DNA of 64,000 nucleotides from positions 62,001 through 126,000 of the forward strand of contig JBQNAL010000003.1 in NCBI GenBank assembly GCA_052170475.1. The letters are read 5' to 3'. Both the position numbers and the translations under genes were made by a program. Numbering within the stretch: the first letter of the stretch is position 1; each line of letters starts with the position of its first letter. This DNA comes from CAJPQU01 sp052170475. GTDB lineage: Bacteria > Bacillota > Negativicutes > Selenomonadales > Selenomonadaceae. The notes under the pieces were generated by a model. It did not search any database, was not told the DNA's origin, and saw nothing but the letters and a program-made list of their open reading frames with translations. Shown piece after piece: positions 16,313 to 24,723 of the stretch.

Positions 16313-16355
16313 TAGCGATATTTTGTCACTCGTAATTTCTTATCTTCGACCGCCG

Positions 16356-17852
16356 TCACTTTTTCGCAGCGAACCGCTGTACTTCTTCCGCCATCTCCGC
16401 CGGGCCGCAGACCCCTTCATGAAGGATCGCCGCGCCTTGGAGCGCCGCCAATCCCGCTGGAATCGGCACGTCACTTTTCCCTGCCAAACCATGGAGCAGC
16501 GCGAAGCAGTCCTGCCCTTCGGGTGCTTCACCCAAGGCGTGCCATACGCTGTCGGTAAATTTATAGGGGCTGGCCGTGGACACCACCACCATGGGACGGC
16601 GGTCATCCGTTCGCTGCTGATAGGCCTTGGCGACCGCCCATGCCACCGCCGTGTGTGGATCCATGACGTAGTGGTGCGCGTCGTAGACCTCCTTGATCGC
16701 CGCTTTCGTCTTGGCGTCGTCCGCCCAATCCGCCCAGAAATAGTTCTGCATCCGCTGAATCATACTGACCCCGCAGTCATAGCGCCCCTCCTTTGCCAAG
16801 TTCTCCATCCACCGGCGCACCATGGCGGGATCGCCGGTCAGGTGGTAGAGGAGCCGCTCCAAATTGCTGGAAATCAGGATGTCCATGGAAGGCGTAATGG
16901 TCTTGAAGAAGGGGCGGTTCCTGTCGTAATAGCCGGTGAGCAAGAAATCCGTCAGCACGTTATTTTGATTGGACGCGCAGACAAGCCGCCCGATGGGAAG
17001 CCCCATCTGCCGTGCGTAGAATCCGGCCAAGATGTTGCCAAAGTTCCCCGTGGGGACTGTGAAATTCACCGCATCGCCGTTCTGGATCCGCCCTGACTTC
17101 AAAAGGTCGGCGTAAGCGCTGAAATAATAGACGATCTGCGGCGCTAAACGCCCCCAGTTGATGGAATTGGCGGAGGAGAGCTTCACGCCGGACGCCGCGA
17201 GGTTCGCCCGCAGCGACGCATCGCCGAAAATCTCCTTGACCCCGCGCTGGGCGTCGTCAAAGTTTCCCTCGACGGCCATGACCGCAACGTTCGCCCCTGC
17301 CTGCGTGACCATTTGCAGCCATTGCATCCGGCTGACGCCGCCGGCGGGATAAAACACCATGATCTTCGTCTGCGGAACGTCGCAGAATCCAGCCAGCGCC
17401 GCCTTTCCCGTATCCCCCGACGTCGCCGCCAAGATCAAAACCTCGCTCTTTTCCCCCGTCTTTTGCAGGGCGCGCGACAAAAGCTGCGGCAAAAGCTGAA
17501 GCGCCATGTCCTTAAAGGCGCTGGTCGGCCCATGCCAAAGTTCCAGCATCCCCATCTCCCCAAGAAGGCGCAGGGGAGCTACCGCCGGATCGTCAAACTT
17601 GCCGCCGCCATAGGCACGATCAATGCAGCCGCGCAATTCTTCCGTCCCGTAATCGTCTAAAAACAGCCCCAAGATCCGCGCTGCCCGCTCCGGATAGGCT
17701 AACTCCGCCAGTGATGCCCGAAACTCCGGCGCGACCTTCGGTATCTCCGTCGGCACAAAAAGTCCGCCGTCCTCCGCTATCCCGGCGAGGATCGCCGCCG
17801 CCCCCGCCAATTTTTGATCGTTGCCCCGCGTGCTCACATATTCCATGGTCAT
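16356..17852 (-). CDS. thrC: Threonine synthase
   Basis: This PLP enzyme converts O-phosphohomoserine to threonine. The 498-aa protein is the long form. It has the N-terminal STRGN domain typical of bacterial and yeast enzymes, the PLP lysine in TSAFKDMALQLLP, LAATSGDTGKAAL, SSANSINWGRLAPQIVYYF and VPTGNFGNILAG. The start at ATG 17852 is seven bases from GAGGAGGGG; earlier in-frame codons lie within the promoter region. It is divergent from nadE. It has no recognised terminator and could read towards the TonB receptor gene. Confidence 0.96.
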   Translation of the reverse strand: MTMEYVSTRGNDQKLAGAAAILAGIAEDGGLFVPTEIPKVAPEFRASLAELAYPERAARILGLFLDDYGTEELRGCIDRAYGGGKFDDPAVAPLRLLGEMGMLELWHGPTSAFKDMALQLLPQLLSRALQKTGEKSEVLILAATSGDTGKAALAGFCDVPQTKIMVFYPAGGVSRMQWLQMVTQAGANVAVMAVEGNFDDAQRGVKEIFGDASLRANLAASGVKLSSANSINWGRLAPQIVYYFSAYADLLKSGRIQNGDAVNFTVPTGNFGNILAGFYARQMGLPIGRLVCASNQNNVLTDFLLTGYYDRNRPFFKTITPSMDILISSNLERLLYHLTGDPAMVRRWMENLAKEGRYDCGVSMIQRMQNYFWADWADDAKTKAAIKEVYDAHHYVMDPHTAVAWAVAKAYQQRTDDRRPMVVVSTASPYKFTDSVWHALGEAPEGQDCFALLHGLAGKSDVPIPAGLAALQGAAILHEGVCGPAEMAEEVQRFAAKK

Positions 17853-17897
17853 CAACCGCCCCTCCTCAAAAACTGTCTTTCCCCTTCGCCAAAAAAG

Positions 17898-17917
17898 TAT
17901 GCTACAATTATAGCATA
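17898..17917. promoter_or_regulatory. Shared palindrome and overlapping divergent promoters of thrC and nadE
   Basis: The inverted repeat TATGCTA-N6-TAGCATA contains the minus-strand -10 TATAAT (17907-17912, for thrC) and a plus-strand -10 TACAAT (17903-17908, for nadE). The two promoters therefore overlap, so a bound protein or one polymerase would exclude the other. The -35 regions are weak. Confidence 0.55.
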
Positions 17918-17958
17918 GCCCCACAACGATTTGAACCGATCGCAGAAAAGGAGACGCC

Positions 17959-19848
17959 ATGATCAAGATCGCCTTGGCTCAGATCCCCGTGATCCCTGGC
18001 CAGCCTGACAAAAACACCGATACCATCTGCCACTATATCCAGTTGGCGCGAGAGGAAGGCGCTGACCTCGTCCTCTTTCCCGCGCTGGCGGTTCCCGGCC
18101 ATCTCTTGGGCGATACGTGGGAGCAGCCCGCCTTTTTGGCTGAATGTGAAGCCTGCGGCCAAGAGATCGTCGCAGCGACGAAGGACATGGCCGTCCTCTT
18201 CGGCAACGTGGCGCTCGATCCGAAAAGAAAGAATCCCGATGGGCAGATGCGCAAATACAGCGCGCTCTTTGCCGCCCAGAACGGCGCCCTCGTCGCCCCC
18301 AAAAATTTTCCCTATCCGTTTTTTCTCAGCCCGCCTTGCGAAACCCGTCGGTTCTTTGACGACGGCCGCTATTTTTGCAGCCTGTGGGCGTTAGCCGCAG
18401 AGATGGGGAAACATCCGGCGGAACTCCTACCGCCGCTGACGCTTTGCCTCAAAGGGAAAGTGTACACCATCGGGGCGCTGCTCGGCGAGATCGGGGGGCA
18501 GGACGACGACGGCCTCGCGCCGCTCCGCCTGTTAGAGAGCCGCACCCCCTTGGACTTCGTGGTAAACCTCTCGTCCTCTCCCTATGCGTTGGGAGAAAAC
18601 GAAGAGCGCCACCGCCGATTGAAGAAGGCGGCCGCCGCGCTCCATGCGCCCGTCTTCTACGTGAACCATGTCGGGGTGCAAAATAACGGCAAGACCGTCT
18701 ATCCCTTCGACGGCTGCAGCACCGTCTGCGACCGCCATGGCGAGATGCGCGCCGCCATCCCCGCCTATCGGGAAGCGCTGTGCCCCGTCTCCCTAGAAAC
18801 GCTCGAAGCGCGTCCCGCGCTCGTCGAAGCGCCCAAAACGAAAACCGAAGCGCTTTGCTGCGCCCTCGCCTACGGGGTGCGCCGCTTCATGGACGCCCTC
18901 TCGCTCGAGCGCGTCGTCATTGGCCTTTCGGGCGGTATCGACTCCGCCGTGTCTGCGGCTCTCTTTGTCCACGTCCTCGGTGCCAAAAACGTCCTCCTCC
19001 TCAACATGCCCAGCCGCTTCAACTCTTCCACCACCCAAGGATTGGCGACGCGGCTCGCGGAGAACTTAGGCTGCCGCTACGCCGTCCTCCCCATCGAGGA
19101 GGCCGTACAATGCACCATCCGTCAAATCGAATCCATTCCCCTCCAAAACCTCACCGTATCCCCCTTCATGGCGGAAAACATCCAAGCGCGGGATCGCTCC
19201 GCCCGCCTCTTGGCGGCTGCGGCGGCGGCCTTCGGCGGCGTCTTCCCCTGCAACGCCAACAAAGCGGAAACCACCGTGGGCTATTCCACCCTGTACGGCG
19301 ATCAGGCCGGGTTCTTCGCGCCCCTCGCCGACCTCTGGAAGCACCAGATTTACGATGTCGCGCACTTCTTCAACGACGTCATCTACCAGCGAGAAGTCAT
19401 TCCCAACGAAATCATCGCCCTCCCCCCCAGCGCGGAACTATCCGACGCGCAAAATGTCGAGCGCGGTGAAGGCGACCCGCTCTTTTACCCGTACCATGAT
19501 TTCCTCTTCCGCGCGTTCGTGGAGCGATGCCCCAAGGCCACGCCGGAGGACATTCTGACTTGGTACGCGGCAGGCGCCTTGGAGAAAGAACTCGGCTGCG
19601 CCGAAGGACTCGTCAAAGCGCATTTCCCTACGCCAGATGATTTCATCGCCGACATGGAGCGCTGGTGGGCGCGCTTCACCGGCCTCGCCGTCGCCAAGCG
19701 CATTCAATCGCCCCCCATTTTAGCCGTCAGCCGCTCTTCCTATGGCGCCGATCATAGGGAAGCACAAAACGGCGTCTACTACACAAGAAAATACCGCGCC
19801 TTAAAGGCGCGGCTGCTGGAAGGACACGGCTCCCGTCAGCAGCCGTAA
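17959..19848 (+). CDS. nadE: NAD+ synthetase with degenerate glutaminase domain
   Basis: This 629-aa two-domain protein makes NAD from deamido-NAD and ATP. Residues 1 to about 280 have the nitrilase fold that normally frees ammonia from glutamine, using a Glu-Lys-Cys triad. Here the Glu position is Ala42 (FPALAVPG instead of FPELALTG) and the Cys position is Gly176 (GALLGEIGG instead of the usual ..ICED.W). Lys114 is retained (APKNFPYP). The synthetase domain looks intact: SGGIDSA at 324-330, NKAETTVGYSTLYGD, and an ordinary C-terminus. It may therefore use free ammonia, or a separate amidotransferase. It starts at ATG 17959 and overlaps the convergent methyltransferase gene by 13 bases. Confidence 0.9.
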   Translation: MIKIALAQIPVIPGQPDKNTDTICHYIQLAREEGADLVLFPALAVPGHLLGDTWEQPAFLAECEACGQEIVAATKDMAVLFGNVALDPKRKNPDGQMRKYSALFAAQNGALVAPKNFPYPFFLSPPCETRRFFDDGRYFCSLWALAAEMGKHPAELLPPLTLCLKGKVYTIGALLGEIGGQDDDGLAPLRLLESRTPLDFVVNLSSSPYALGENEERHRRLKKAAAALHAPVFYVNHVGVQNNGKTVYPFDGCSTVCDRHGEMRAAIPAYREALCPVSLETLEARPALVEAPKTKTEALCCALAYGVRRFMDALSLERVVIGLSGGIDSAVSAALFVHVLGAKNVLLLNMPSRFNSSTTQGLATRLAENLGCRYAVLPIEEAVQCTIRQIESIPLQNLTVSPFMAENIQARDRSARLLAAAAAAFGGVFPCNANKAETTVGYSTLYGDQAGFFAPLADLWKHQIYDVAHFFNDVIYQREVIPNEIIALPPSAELSDAQNVERGEGDPLFYPYHDFLFRAFVERCPKATPEDILTWYAAGALEKELGCAEGLVKAHFPTPDDFIADMERWWARFTGLAVAKRIQSPPILAVSRSSYGADHREAQNGVYYTRKYRALKARLLEGHGSRQQP

Positions 19849-20633
19849 TGGCGCTGGCGCAAGACCTCGTAGAGAAGGACGGCGGCGGCCACGGACACGT
19901 TGAGCGATTCCGCCTTGCCGACCATCGGGATATAGAGCGGCTGCGCCGCCCCTAAAATCTCCTTCGACGCACCGCTTCCCTCCTGCCCCACGACGATGGC
20001 CGACGGGGCGCGATAATCGACGGAAAAATGAAGGCGGGCTGTCGGCTCTACGGCAGCGGCAAAAAGCTGGATCCCCTGTCGCGTGGCAAAGCGAACGAAC
20101 ATGTCGCGTGAAACATGCGTCGCCACCGGCAGATGAAAAATCGAGCCCATGCTGGCACGGAGCGCTTTATCCGAAAAGAGATCGACGGTTTCTTCGAGGG
20201 CGATGACCCCCGTCGCGCCGGCGGCATCCGCCGTGCGCAAGATGGTGCCTGCGTTGCCCGGATCCTGTACGCCGTCTAAGACCACCCAGAGCGCGGGCGC
20301 ATGTTGCGCGACATCGTAAAGCGTCCGCTCGGGGCGCTCCATCACCACCAACAAGCCCTGCGGCGTCTTAGTGGCCGCCGCCTTTTGATAGAGCGCCTCG
20401 GACACTTCATAGAGGGGACAGCCCCGCGCGGCAAGGTGCGCCAAGACGCCCGCCGCCCGGGGCTTTTTCGCCGTCTCCGCCGTCACGAGGGCGAGGACAG
20501 GCGGAAAATCGGAAGCGGCCGCCATCTCCGCGAAGCGTATCCCCTCCGCCACGAAGCACCCTTCTCGCTCCCGATATTTTCGTTGGTGTAAGCTGGCGAC
20601 GAACTTGATCTTTCCGTTCGTGCCGCTTTCCAT
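19836..20633 (-). CDS. TrmH/SpoU-family RNA 2'-O-methyltransferase
   Basis: This 265-aa SPOUT methyltransferase uses SAM to methylate a ribose in tRNA or rRNA. The N-terminal substrate-binding domain (FVASLHQRKYREREGCFVAEGIRF) is that of the RlmB/TrmH-like group. The C-terminal knot contains LDGVQDPGNAGTILRTADAAGA, VVGQEGSGASKEIL and IPMVGKAESLNVSVAAAVLLYE, the three SPOUT motifs. The start at ATG 20633 follows GCGAGG by ten bases; the frame remains open to 20690. The gene lies downstream of rplT, a placement often seen in Firmicutes. Its RNA target cannot be told. Confidence 0.92.
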   Translation of the reverse strand: MESGTNGKIKFVASLHQRKYREREGCFVAEGIRFAEMAAASDFPPVLALVTAETAKKPRAAGVLAHLAARGCPLYEVSEALYQKAAATKTPQGLLVVMERPERTLYDVAQHAPALWVVLDGVQDPGNAGTILRTADAAGATGVIALEETVDLFSDKALRASMGSIFHLPVATHVSRDMFVRFATRQGIQLFAAAVEPTARLHFSVDYRAPSAIVVGQEGSGASKEILGAAQPLYIPMVGKAESLNVSVAAAVLLYEVLRQRHYGC

Positions 20634-20812
20634 GCGTTCCACGCCTCGCTGTCCCCCTCTCCCGTACCTCGCATCGGCTATCGCGCCCAATAAAAAGCAA
20701 CAAACCGCAGATCGTCCGCCCTCAGCTCACGAGGCGCCGGCTTCGTGCCGCGCCAAAGCCGATGGAGGAAGCTCCACGGTTTGCTTCTGTTCTTCGCGAT
20801 GGAATTTTCCTC

Positions 20813-21166
20813 TTACTGGTTCTCTTTCGCCACGGCGACGAGCTTAGAAAACGCAGCGGCATCACTGATGGCCATATCCGCCAACATTTTACGGTTGACT
20901 TCGACCCCCGCTTTCGTCAGGCCGTTGATCAGGCGGCTGTATGTCATCCCGTTGAGACGGGCGGCCGCGTTGATCCGCGCGATCCACAAACGGCGGAAAT
21001 CGCCCTTCTTCGCCCGACGATCCCGACGGGCGTAATAGAGCGCCTTCATGACCAATTCGTTGGCCTTCTTAAACTGTTTGCTCCGTGCGCCGCGATAGCC
21101 CTTCGCTAATTTCAAGATCTTTTTATGACGTCTATGTGCAGTCACGCCGCTTTTTACTCTTGGCAT
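20813..21166 (-). CDS. rplT: 50S ribosomal protein L20
   Basis: This 117-aa primary 23S rRNA-binding protein, needed early in 50S assembly, has the family sequence throughout (MPRVKSGVTAHRRHKKILKL, ARRDRRAKKGDFRRLWIARI). It is third in the infC-rpmI-rplT operon. In Firmicutes L20 represses this operon by binding the leader, and a leader of that kind is present upstream of infC. Confidence 0.98.
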   Translation of the reverse strand: MPRVKSGVTAHRRHKKILKLAKGYRGARSKQFKKANELVMKALYYARRDRRAKKGDFRRLWIARINAAARLNGMTYSRLINGLTKAGVEVNRKMLADMAISDAAAFSKLVAVAKENQ

Positions 21167-21200
21167 GGTTCGTTCCTCCTCATCGATGCAAAATTATGAA

Positions 21201-21398
21201 TCAGGCGTAGGGCAGCATACGGCTTACGCGCTTATGATCCGCTCCCGTAATCAAGGCCGCTTTGCGCATATTGCGCTTTCTCTTTTGCGACTTCTTCTCC
21301 AAAATATGTCTCTTGTAGGCTTTGCTGCGCTTAAATTCGCCCGTGCCGGTCACCTTGAAGCGCTTCGCCGCCGCCCGGCGGGTTTTCATCTTCGGCAT
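21201..21398 (-). CDS. rpmI: 50S ribosomal protein L35
   Basis: This 65-aa basic protein begins MPKMKTRRAAAKRFKVTGTG and ends RMLPYA, typical of L35. It lies between infC (15 bases) and rplT (34 bases) in the conserved operon. ATG 21398 is preceded by a GGAGG-type site. Confidence 0.98.
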   Translation of the reverse strand: MPKMKTRRAAAKRFKVTGTGEFKRSKAYKRHILEKKSQKRKRNMRKAALITGADHKRVSRMLPYA

Positions 21399-21413
21399 TA
21401 CTCTTCTCCTCCT

Positions 21414-21953
21414 TTAGTCTTTCCCCTTCGCCGCCTTGGCGGGCGCTTTCGGGGCTAAAATCATGATCATGTTTTTCCCTTCAAGTTTCGGATCGCGCTC
21501 GATGATCACCAGCTCTTTGAGCTGTTCGGCCACCCGATTGAGAACGTCCCGCCCCAATTCCTGATGGGACATTTCCCGTCCCCGGAACATGATGGTCACC
21601 TTGACCTTATTGCCTTCTTCAAGGAACCGCAGGGCATTCTTCAACTTGACATCAAAGTCGTGCTGCTCGATGTGGGGGCGAAGCTTCACTTCTTTGAGCG
21701 TAATGATCTTTTGCTTCTTCTTCGCCTCTTTGTCCCGTTTCTGCTGTTCATATCGATATTTTCCAAAATCCATGATGCGGCACACCGGCGGCTTCGCCTT
21801 CGGCGCCACTTCCACAAGGTCGAGGTGCTGTTCCTCCGCCAGGCGAAGCGCGTCCCGCGTCGCCATGATCCCCAACTGTTCACCGGTAGCGCTGGTCACA
21901 CGAACCTCTCGGATGTGGATCTCTTCATTGATTCTCAAACTTTCTTTGCTAAT
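21414..21953 (-). CDS. infC: Translation initiation factor IF-3, AUU start
   Basis: IF-3 keeps ribosomal subunits apart and checks start codons. The 179-aa protein shows RINEEI at the N-terminal domain, FGKYRYEQQKRDKEAKKKQ in the linker, and VKVTIMFRGREMSHQELG in the C-terminal domain. No ATG, GTG or TTG fits: the segment ISKESLRINEEI starts with ATT at 21953-21951, exactly seven bases from the strong site GGAGGTG (21961-21967). AUU is the rare start codon used by infC in E. coli and many bacteria, which lets IF-3 repress its own translation. An upstream open frame to 22001 exists but would lie within the leader RNA. Confidence 0.95.
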   Translation of the reverse strand: MSKESLRINEEIHIREVRVTSATGEQLGIMATRDALRLAEEQHLDLVEVAPKAKPPVCRIMDFGKYRYEQQKRDKEAKKKQKIITLKEVKLRPHIEQHDFDVKLKNALRFLEEGNKVKVTIMFRGREMSHQELGRDVLNRVAEQLKELVIIERDPKLEGKNMIMILAPKAPAKAAKGKD

Positions 21954-21967
21954 TGGAAAACACCTCC

Positions 21968-22090
21968 GTCGTCGATAAGTAACAACAAAAAAGAGCGGCA
22001 CGAAGCCACCCTTTGAAAAGCCCTATCGAACCCAAACGACTGTGCGCCGCAAGGTGCAGAAGCGGGTGGCTCCTGACTTTGTTCTGCGAT
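21968..22090 (-). ncRNA. infC/L20 autoregulatory leader
   Basis: This roughly 120-nt untranslated leader of infC-rpmI-rplT has complementary blocks AGCCACCC (near 22061) and GGGTGGCT (near 22010) that can pair across a long distance. The second block is followed by a T run (CTCTTTTTTG), so an attenuator-type switch is plausible. Leaders of this kind in Firmicutes bind L20. The assignment rests on position and pairing rather than a covariance search. Confidence 0.6.
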
Positions 22091-22095
22091 TTTTT

Positions 22096-22124
22096 ATATT
22101 ATCACACCTAAAGCGCCGCGTCAA
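22096..22124 (-). promoter_or_regulatory. Promoter of infC-rpmI-rplT
   Basis: A -35 TTGACG (22119-22124) and a -10 TAATAT (22096-22101) are separated by 17 bases on the minus strand. It lies directly upstream of the infC leader and just after the leuA stop. Confidence 0.75.
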
Positions 22125-22187
22125 CCTTTTTTCTCACTCATGCGCCCCGCGCCGCAAGCCATTTGGTGTGCCGCCAAAGACGATCCT

Positions 22188-23858
22188 TCATTTCCCTTGT
22201 TGCATACGGTTGATGGCACTGAAAAGCGCCAGCACCGACGCGGTGATGATGTCGGTATCCATCCCCGCGCCCCAAACCGTACGGCCATCCGGCGCGCCGA
22301 TGCCGATGTAAGCCATCGCGCGGGAAGCCTGCCCGATCTCCAAAGCGTGTTCGCTATACGTCAAGTCGGTATACACGACGGGGAGATTTTCCTGCAGGGC
22401 GTTGCTGATGGCGTCGAGACGGCCGTTGCCCCGCGCCGCGTAGGTCACTTCCGCGCCGTCGAGGAGCATGGTCACAACCCCGCTACAACGGCCGTCAGCG
22501 TTCTTTTTGAGGAGGAAATCCACCAATTGATACGCCCCAACCACATTGACATATTCCTCGTGAAACATCTGATAGATCTCGTCGGGAAGAAGTTCCTTGT
22601 GCTGATGATCCGAAACGCCCTTGATGAAATAGCCAAAATCCTCCCGCATATTCTTCGGCATGGCCACGCCATATTTCTGCTCCATGATGAAGCCCACGCC
22701 GCCCTTGCCCGACTGACTGTTGATGCGAATGACGTCCGCCTCGTATTCCCGCCCGACATCCTGCGGGTCGATGGGAAGATAGGGAACCGTCCAGCGGCTG
22801 GGATCCTTTTCTTCCCGCCACTTCATCCCCTTGGCAATGGCATCCTGGTGGGAGCCGGAGAAGGCCGCAAAGACGAGGTTCCCTGCGTACGGCTGTCGGT
22901 CAGGAACGTGCATCCGCGTGACCCGCTCGTAGAGATCCACCAATTTCGGCATCTGTGAAAAGTCAAGGCCGGGATCGACCCCTAAGGAAAACATGTTCAT
23001 GGCGATGGTCACGATGTCCGCGTTGCCGGTGCGCTCGCCGTTGCCAAAGAGCGTCCCCTCAATGCGATCTGCGCCAGCCAATAGCCCCATCTCCGAATCC
23101 GCCACGCCGCAGCCCCGGTCATTGTGCGGATGGAGCGAGAGAATCACGTTGTCCCGATACTTTAGGTTCTGAGAGATGTAGGCCACCTGCATCGCGTAGA
23201 CGTGCGGCATCGACATTTCTACCGTCACGGGAATGTTGATGATGGCCTTGCGCTCCGCCGTAGGCTTCCAAACGTCCAAGACGGCATTGCAGACTTCCAG
23301 CGCGTAGTCCGGCTCCGTCCCGGTGAAGCTCTCCGGAGAATACTCGAACCGATAATCCGCCCCCGCAGCCTCCGTGAGTTCTTTCAAAAGTTTCGCCCCC
23401 TCGACGGCGATCTCTAGGATCTCCTCTTTCGTCATGCGAAAGACTTGCTCACGCTGCGCGACAGAAGTGGAATTATAGACGTGGACGATGGCGTTTTTGA
23501 CGCCCGCCAGCGCCTCGAACGTCTTTTTGATGATGTGGGGACGCGCCTGCGTCAAGACCTGCACCGTCACATCGTCCGGGATGAGATCCTCCTCCACCAG
23601 GCGCCGCAAAAATTCATATTCCGTATCGGACGCAGCGGGAAACCCGACCTCAATCTCCTTGAAGCCTATATCGACCAGCATTTTATAAAACTCGATCTTT
23701 TCCTCCAAGTTCATCGGAATGATGAGGGACTGATTGCCATCCCTAAGATCGACGCTGCACCAGATCGGCGCATGATCCGGGTACTCCTTTTTCGCCCAGC
23801 TCAGATCGCAGACCGGCGGCAGGTAATATCCCTTCTGATATTTTGTGTGCGTTTTCAT
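22188..23858 (-). CDS. leuA: 2-isopropylmalate synthase (long LeuA2 type)
   Basis: This enzyme condenses acetyl-CoA with 2-oxoisovalerate, the first step of leucine synthesis. The 556-aa protein is the longer form with a yeast/actinobacterial-like N-terminus (PIWCSVDLRDGNQSLIIPM). The TIM barrel keeps the metal-binding HxH (LSLHPHNDRGCG) and GNGERTGN. The C-terminal LeuA dimer/allosteric domain is present from about residue 430, so leucine feedback is expected. Start ATG 23858 is six bases from AGGAGGGG; an in-frame ATG at 23936 would lie next to the T-box terminator. Expression is controlled by the T-box leader upstream. Confidence 0.96.
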   Translation of the reverse strand: MKTHTKYQKGYYLPPVCDLSWAKKEYPDHAPIWCSVDLRDGNQSLIIPMNLEEKIEFYKMLVDIGFKEIEVGFPAASDTEYEFLRRLVEEDLIPDDVTVQVLTQARPHIIKKTFEALAGVKNAIVHVYNSTSVAQREQVFRMTKEEILEIAVEGAKLLKELTEAAGADYRFEYSPESFTGTEPDYALEVCNAVLDVWKPTAERKAIINIPVTVEMSMPHVYAMQVAYISQNLKYRDNVILSLHPHNDRGCGVADSEMGLLAGADRIEGTLFGNGERTGNADIVTIAMNMFSLGVDPGLDFSQMPKLVDLYERVTRMHVPDRQPYAGNLVFAAFSGSHQDAIAKGMKWREEKDPSRWTVPYLPIDPQDVGREYEADVIRINSQSGKGGVGFIMEQKYGVAMPKNMREDFGYFIKGVSDHQHKELLPDEIYQMFHEEYVNVVGAYQLVDFLLKKNADGRCSGVVTMLLDGAEVTYAARGNGRLDAISNALQENLPVVYTDLTYSEHALEIGQASRAMAYIGIGAPDGRTVWGAGMDTDIITASVLALFSAINRMQQGK

Positions 23859-23947
23859 GATGAACCCCTCCTGGAAAGTTTCTGCGGAACCTGCGAAGAA
23901 CATAGCGTCCGTCAAAGCGGCGCTTCCCATGTCCATATTCCACCAAA

Positions 23948-24211
23948 CAAAAAAGCCTTCGTCTCTAAGAGACGAAGGCCAGGCCTCGCGGTACCACTCT
24001 GTTTCGCGTCATCGACGCGCGCTCATCTTGGGCGCTATCACGCCCTGCTGATGTAACGGTCAGTCCCCGGCTCCGCCTATGCGCCCGACGCGCGTTCAGC
24101 AAGCTGCTCGAAGGTGAGTTCCCGTCCGTCTCCTGTCCGCTTTCCACCCGCCAGCGGCTCTCTCTTCATTCCCCGAACGCTACTATTCCTCTTCACGGCA
24201 TTTGTCCTATG
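23948..24211 (-). promoter_or_regulatory. T-box riboswitch, leucine specifier CUC, upstream of leuA
   Basis: On the minus strand the leader contains, in order, the Stem I elements (GAATAGTAG, AGAGAGCC, then GAACTCACC), the T-box core AGAGTGGTACCGCG (23987-24000), and a terminator of 11 bp (23955-23965 with 23969-23979) followed by TTTTTTG. The specifier triplet is CTC (24118-24116), a leucine codon, flanked by A as usual. Uncharged tRNA-Leu would stabilise the antiterminator and switch on leuA. Confidence 0.92.
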
Positions 24212-24217
24212 GGCGTT

Positions 24218-24246
24218 ACTATACTACAAAATGTACGCCTTGGCAA
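24218..24246 (-). promoter_or_regulatory. Promoter of the leuA T-box transcript
   Basis: A -35 TTGCCA (24241-24246) and a -10 TATAGT (24218-24223) with a 17-base spacer place the transcript start a few bases before the T-box Stem I. Confidence 0.8.
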
Positions 24247-24281
24247 GAACCAATTTGAACTTCGTGTGAAGGTGTAAACCC

Positions 24282-24665
24282 CTATGACTTCACGATCAAA
24301 ACGGGGATGGGCGATTCCTCCATCACTTTTTGACTGACGCTGCCGAGGAACGCCCCGTGAAAGATGCCAAGCCCCCGGCTCCCCATGACGATGAGATCTG
24401 CCCCGGAGGTCTTGGCCGTATCCAAAATGGCCTTTGGGACACTGTCCGAAGCCAAATGTTTTTTCACAGGAATCTCTGCCGGAAGGCGCTGCAAGATGTC
24501 CGCAAAAATGGCCTCCGCCGTCAGCTCTTGGCTCAGCTCGTCTCCCACGAAAAGAATATCCAGCCGCGCACCGCATTGTCCCGCCAAAAAAGCTGCCTTT
24601 TCCGCCGCCCGACTGGCTCCTAACGAACCATCCACCGGCACCAAAATACGCGTGATCGACGCCAC
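24282..24665 (-). CDS. Universal stress protein UspA family
   Basis: This 127-aa single-domain Usp protein begins at GTG 24665 (ASITRILVPVDGSLGA), behind AAAGGGGGCAGG. The C-terminal ATP-binding signature is complete: IVMGSRGLGIFHGAFLGSVSQKVMEESPIPVLIVK fits the G-2x-G-9x-G(S/T) pattern. It is therefore probably an ATP-binding member with a cytoplasmic stress role. It lies 58 bases downstream of thiC on the same strand, and a longer open frame upstream overlaps the end of thiC. Confidence 0.85.
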   Translation of the reverse strand: MASITRILVPVDGSLGASRAAEKAAFLAGQCGARLDILFVGDELSQELTAEAIFADILQRLPAEIPVKKHLASDSVPKAILDTAKTSGADLIVMGSRGLGIFHGAFLGSVSQKVMEESPIPVLIVKS

Positions 24666-24723
24666 GATACCTGCCCCCTTTACGTCTCTCGATTGCCCAC
24701 GGAGCCCCCGATCATGCTCCGCT

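Noticed and set aside
16237..16355. A cobalamin riboswitch upstream of the TonB receptor
   Set aside because: The 119 bases are too short for one and contain an ordinary promoter; the B12-box was not found.
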